A stretch of DNA of 8,122 nucleotides from a bacterium. Lineage in GTDB: Bacteria > Desulfobacterota > GWC2-55-46. Positions 6,231 through 8,122 of the stretch are shown piece after piece. The notes under the pieces were generated by a model, which was not told the DNA's origin, did not search any database, and saw nothing but the letters and a program-made list of their open reading frames with translations. The stretch spans positions 1 through 8,122 of the forward strand of contig SCQA01000045.1 of NCBI GenBank assembly GCA_004298725.1. Direction: 5' to 3'. A program made the position numbers and the translations under genes. The first letter of the stretch is position 1. Each line of letters opens with the position of its first letter.

Positions 6231-6905
6231 TTAGTGTGACTCTTCCAGCGCGCCGCCAAAGTACATCATGGTAAGCAGAGCGAATATGAAAGTTTGCAGG
6301 AAAATGACTATAACGCCAAGCGCGGTTGATATGAGTATCAGCGGGTAGGCTATAGCCATAAGAGCGGGAATGGTCATGAGTATCAAAAGGACGCCAAGCA
6401 CCTGCTCATGGCCCATGATATTGCCGAAAAGACGGAGCGAGAGGGAAAGCACCCTTGCAAGGTGTCCGATTATTTCTATGGGTATCATAAGCGGCGCAAG
6501 CCACCATACCGGCCCGACAAAATGCTTAAGGTAGGGAAGCCCGTGTTCTTTAATTCCTATTATGTGCGTGGCGAAAAAGACTATAAGCGCAAGCCCGAGC
6601 GTTGAGTTAAGGTTGGCCGTAGGCGGTAACATGCCCGGCACCAAGCCCATGAGGTTTGAGAAGAAGATGTAGAGTACGAACGTCATGACTATTGGAAAGT
6701 ATTTTTTGCCCCTGTGCCCCATTGTTTCGTCAACGAGACGCACAAAGGCTTCGATGAAGAATTCAAAGATGCTCTGAAGCTTGCCGGGTATCAGCTGTGG
6801 GTTTTTACCGGCTATAAAAGCCAGAACCCCGAGGCCTATAACTATGTAAATCATTACCGCTACGTGCGCGGGCAGACCTAATTCAGGAAGTATTATATGG
6901 TGCAT
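6231..6905 (-). CDS. atpB: F0F1 ATP synthase subunit a
   Basis: The membrane stator that carries protons to and from the c-ring. It is 224 residues, short for the family but usual for many deltaproteobacterial forms. The essential channel arginine is Arg158 in LSLRLFGNIMGHE (155-167). Other family blocks are FFIEAFVRLVDETMG (49-63), the GLVPGMLPPTANLNSTL segment (87-103), IPIEIIGHLARVLSLS (141-156) and the C-terminal QTFIFALLTMMYFGGA (204-219). About five to six membrane helices are predicted from hydrophobicity. It starts four nt after the atpI stop, so the two are translated together. The gene expected next, atpE (subunit c), is not here; rpoH follows after 150 bp. Confidence 0.96.
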   Translation of the reverse strand: MHHIILPELGLPAHVAVMIYIVIGLGVLAFIAGKNPQLIPGKLQSIFEFFIEAFVRLVDETMGHRGKKYFPIVMTFVLYIFFSNLMGLVPGMLPPTANLNSTLGLALIVFFATHIIGIKEHGLPYLKHFVGPVWWLAPLMIPIEIIGHLARVLSLSLRLFGNIMGHEQVLGVLLILMTIPALMAIAYPLILISTALGVIVIFLQTFIFALLTMMYFGGALEESH

Positions 6906-6909
6906 TTCG

Positions 6910-7263
6910 TTACTTTAAGGCCTCCTCTCTTGCGGACAGGATGGTTAGTATTATTAACGTGGTTATGGAAGCCACAAGCCCCGTTAGCGTTGACCACGGG
7001 TTTACGAGCCTCAGGTAAATAAGCGCGGCAAACGAAGCAACTGTTATGAAAAAGCGCAGATAATAATTAAACGCCACGTGCCTGCCGACTTTGGCAAGCG
7101 GCAACGACGTAATCTTCTTTGCCGTGCGCCTCAGCCAAACCGCGTTCAAAACGCCGATAATATAGCCTACTACGAAGCCAAAGGCAACTGAAATATTTAT
7201 AAACCAGCAAACAAGCGTTCCAACCGCAAGAACGGCTATATTGACAACGGCGGCGAATTTCAT
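6910..7263 (-). CDS. atpI: ATP synthase subunit I (AtpI-type assembly/Mg transport accessory)
   Basis: A small integral membrane protein of 117 residues with four hydrophobic segments (about 5-22, 25-44, 68-86, 90-111) and a basic loop LRRTAKKITSLPLAKVGRH between the second and third. Size, topology and position directly before atpB fit the ATP synthase subunit I family, which helps c-ring assembly and has been linked to Mg uptake. Sequence in this family is weakly conserved, so the call rests partly on context. The ATG at 7263 follows AGGT with a 5-nt spacer, and that AGGT is the end of the dispersed repeat at 7264-7283. Confidence 0.85.
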   Translation of the reverse strand: MKFAAVVNIAVLAVGTLVCWFINISVAFGFVVGYIIGVLNAVWLRRTAKKITSLPLAKVGRHVAFNYYLRFFITVASFAALIYLRLVNPWSTLTGLVASITTLIILTILSAREEALK

Positions 7264-7304
7264 TTATGACCTGTTTGGTGTCATTGACATTTTAAAGGAC
7301 ATAA
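7264..7304. repeat. Inverted pair of the dispersed repeat at the atpI start
   Basis: The minus-strand copy TGACACCAAACAGGTCATAA (7283-7264) abuts the atpI ATG. The plus-strand copy TGACATTTTAAAGGACATAA (7285-7304) faces it across a single T at 7284. The two arms match at 14 of 20 positions, strongest at the outer TTATG-CCT and inner TGTCA ends. The centre TGTCATTGACA is a perfect palindrome. It could be an operator or a folded leader. Confidence 0.7.
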
Positions 7305-7387
7305 GCGCCGCTTTGAGCGGCCTGCGTTAAACCTCGTCAACGCGGGGGCAAGCGTTGAATTCCGGCTTATACAAAACAGGCGCGCCT
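7305..7387 (-). other. Structured spacer between atpZ and atpI
   Basis: Two perfect small stems lie here. GCCGCT pairs with AGCGGC around a 3-base loop (7307-7321), and TCAACGC pairs with GCGTTGA around GGGGGCAA (7337-7358). Neither is followed by a T-run on the minus strand, so they are not ordinary terminators. A TATAAG at 7371-7366 has no matching -35. The region may shape mRNA stability or the atpI-to-atpZ expression ratio; no gene is seen. Confidence 0.45.
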
Positions 7388-7615
7388 TTACTTTGAGCCG
7401 TATTTTTTGGTTGTATGATATAAGTTTTTAAAACCGGCGATAATGCCGAATATCAGAAATATTATAGTAAACCACGGCTTTGTGTCAAAGTAGCCGTCAA
7501 TGTATATGCCGATTAGAAGGCCGATAAACGTCGCCGCGGCAAGCGTAATGCCTATTGACGCAAGCTCGTAAAGGCCTTTGAAGACGCCTGTTTTATTGTT
7601 GTTGTCTTCTCCCAT
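7388..7615 (-). CDS. atpZ: AtpZ/AtpI-family F-ATPase accessory protein
   Basis: A small protein of 75 residues with two transmembrane helices (about 18-38 and 48-65). A polar N-terminus (MGEDNNNKTG) precedes the family pattern of glycine-rich helix and acidic turn, GLLIGIYIDGYFDTKPW (32-48). It ends in a basic tail KNLYHTTKKYGSK. AtpZ proteins sit upstream of atpI and atpB in F-ATPase operons and are thought to assist Mg/Ca handling or F0 assembly. It starts 37 nt after the tyrS stop with only a weak ribosome-binding site, so it may be transcribed from tyrS or further upstream. Confidence 0.88.
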   Translation of the reverse strand: MGEDNNNKTGVFKGLYELASIGITLAAATFIGLLIGIYIDGYFDTKPWFTIIFLIFGIIAGFKNLYHTTKKYGSK

Positions 7616-7652
7616 AGGTTGTTGTTTGCCAAGTATTTTGCCGTACGTCTTC

Positions 7653-8122
7653 CTATGCCGTGCTTTTTTTAAGAGTCACGCGTTTAAAAAATCTTTTGCC
7701 AGCCTGTATAAGGTAGGTTTTGCCAACGGGCAATTCGGCTTTGTGGTTCGTTATCTTTTCGTTGTCCACTTTAACCCCGCCCTGAGTTACGAGGCGCGAG
7801 GCCGCGGATGTCGTATCCGCAAGGCCGGCAAGCACAAGAAGCTTCGCCAGCCACAGGCTTTGCGCTTCGCATTCCAACGAGACTTCTTCAATATTAGTTG
7901 GGACTTCTTTTTTGCCGAAGAGCGACCTGAAGCCTTCAAGCGCTTTTTGGGCATCTTCCTTGCCGTGAAAGCGCTTAGTCAGTTCAAAGGCAAGCTCTTC
8001 TTTAGCTTCTTTCGGGTGTTTCGCGCCGGATTTTATTTGAGCTATTTTTTCAGCCGGACTAAGGCTCAGCAGTTCGTAATACCTGTTCATCAGTTCATCT
8101 GAAATGCTCATTACCTTGCCGA
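7653..8122 (-). CDS. tyrS: Tyrosyl-tRNA synthetase, C-terminal part (5' end outside window)
   Basis: The reading frame stays open to the right edge (GKV precedes MSISDEL), so this is the end of a larger gene and the ATG at 8111 is internal. MSISDELMNRYYELL is the segment that follows the KMSKS loop in TyrS, and HPKEAKEELAFELTKRFHG is the family helix linking to the C-terminus. The last 65 residues or so are an S4 RNA-binding domain (LAKLLVLAGLADTTSAASRL, then GGVKVDNEKI and YLIQAGKRFFKRV), which contacts tRNA-Tyr. The enzyme attaches tyrosine to tRNA-Tyr in the cytoplasm. Catalytic motifs lie outside the window. The S4-bearing form with the HPKEAK helix fits the TyrZ-like branch. The stop is TAG at 7655-7653. 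Confidence 0.93.
   Translation of the reverse strand, partial: GKVMSISDELMNRYYELLSLSPAEKIAQIKSGAKHPKEAKEELAFELTKRFHGKEDAQKALEGFRSLFGKKEVPTNIEEVSLECEAQSLWLAKLLVLAGLADTTSAASRLVTQGGVKVDNEKITNHKAELPVGKTYLIQAGKRFFKRVTLKKSTA

Noticed and set aside
2990..7636. ATACTTGGC shared by the leaders of mlaF (2990-2998) and atpZ (7628-7636)
   Set aside because: A nine-base match at two sites with different flanks and different distances to the start is compatible with chance.

Overview
All eight genes in this window are on the minus strand, so it reads right to left. Every coding call is a housekeeping or envelope gene of a Gram-negative bacterium. The best hints to the organism are an MCE protein with a beta-rich C-terminal tail, an F-ATPase run of atpZ-atpI-atpB, and a group-3 (RpoH-like) sigma factor. 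Together they suggest a deltaproteobacterial (Desulfobacterota-like) lineage. That is inference from gene content and protein style; no rRNA or marker tree is available here.

Right block (about 8122-6231). The C-terminal third of tyrosyl-tRNA synthetase (tyrS, cut by the window edge) is followed by atpZ, a 124-bp structured spacer, atpI, and atpB (F0 subunit a, proton-channel arginine present). The run ends at atpB; the c-subunit gene atpE does not follow it.

Middle (about 6230-5018). A short RpoH-like sigma factor gene has its own promoter with perfect -35 and -10 hexamers (TTGACA-N17-TATAAT) and a good Shine-Dalgarno. Its product seems to lack most of sigma domain 3. It ends in a terminator with a perfect 20-bp stem. 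Next to that, a 142-bp element with 19-bp inverted termini and matching TAA flanks looks like a MITE. The promoter of alr follows.

Left block (about 5017-1). Alanine racemase (alr, TTG start) leads a probable operon with mlaE (permease), mlaF (ATPase) and mlaD (MCE protein with a predicted outer-membrane-like beta domain). A partial ASKHA/RACo-like ATPase gene overlaps the mlaD stop by one base. MlaEFD would form an inner-membrane lipid transporter. No mlaB or mlaC is present, and the long MlaD may bridge the periplasm itself.

The least explained feature is a short dispersed repeat, consensus near TGACACCAAACAGGTCAYAA. It occurs as three tandem 21-bp units between alr and mlaE, once after rpoH, and as an inverted pair before atpI. 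At mlaE and atpI its end also supplies the AGGT ribosome-binding sequence.
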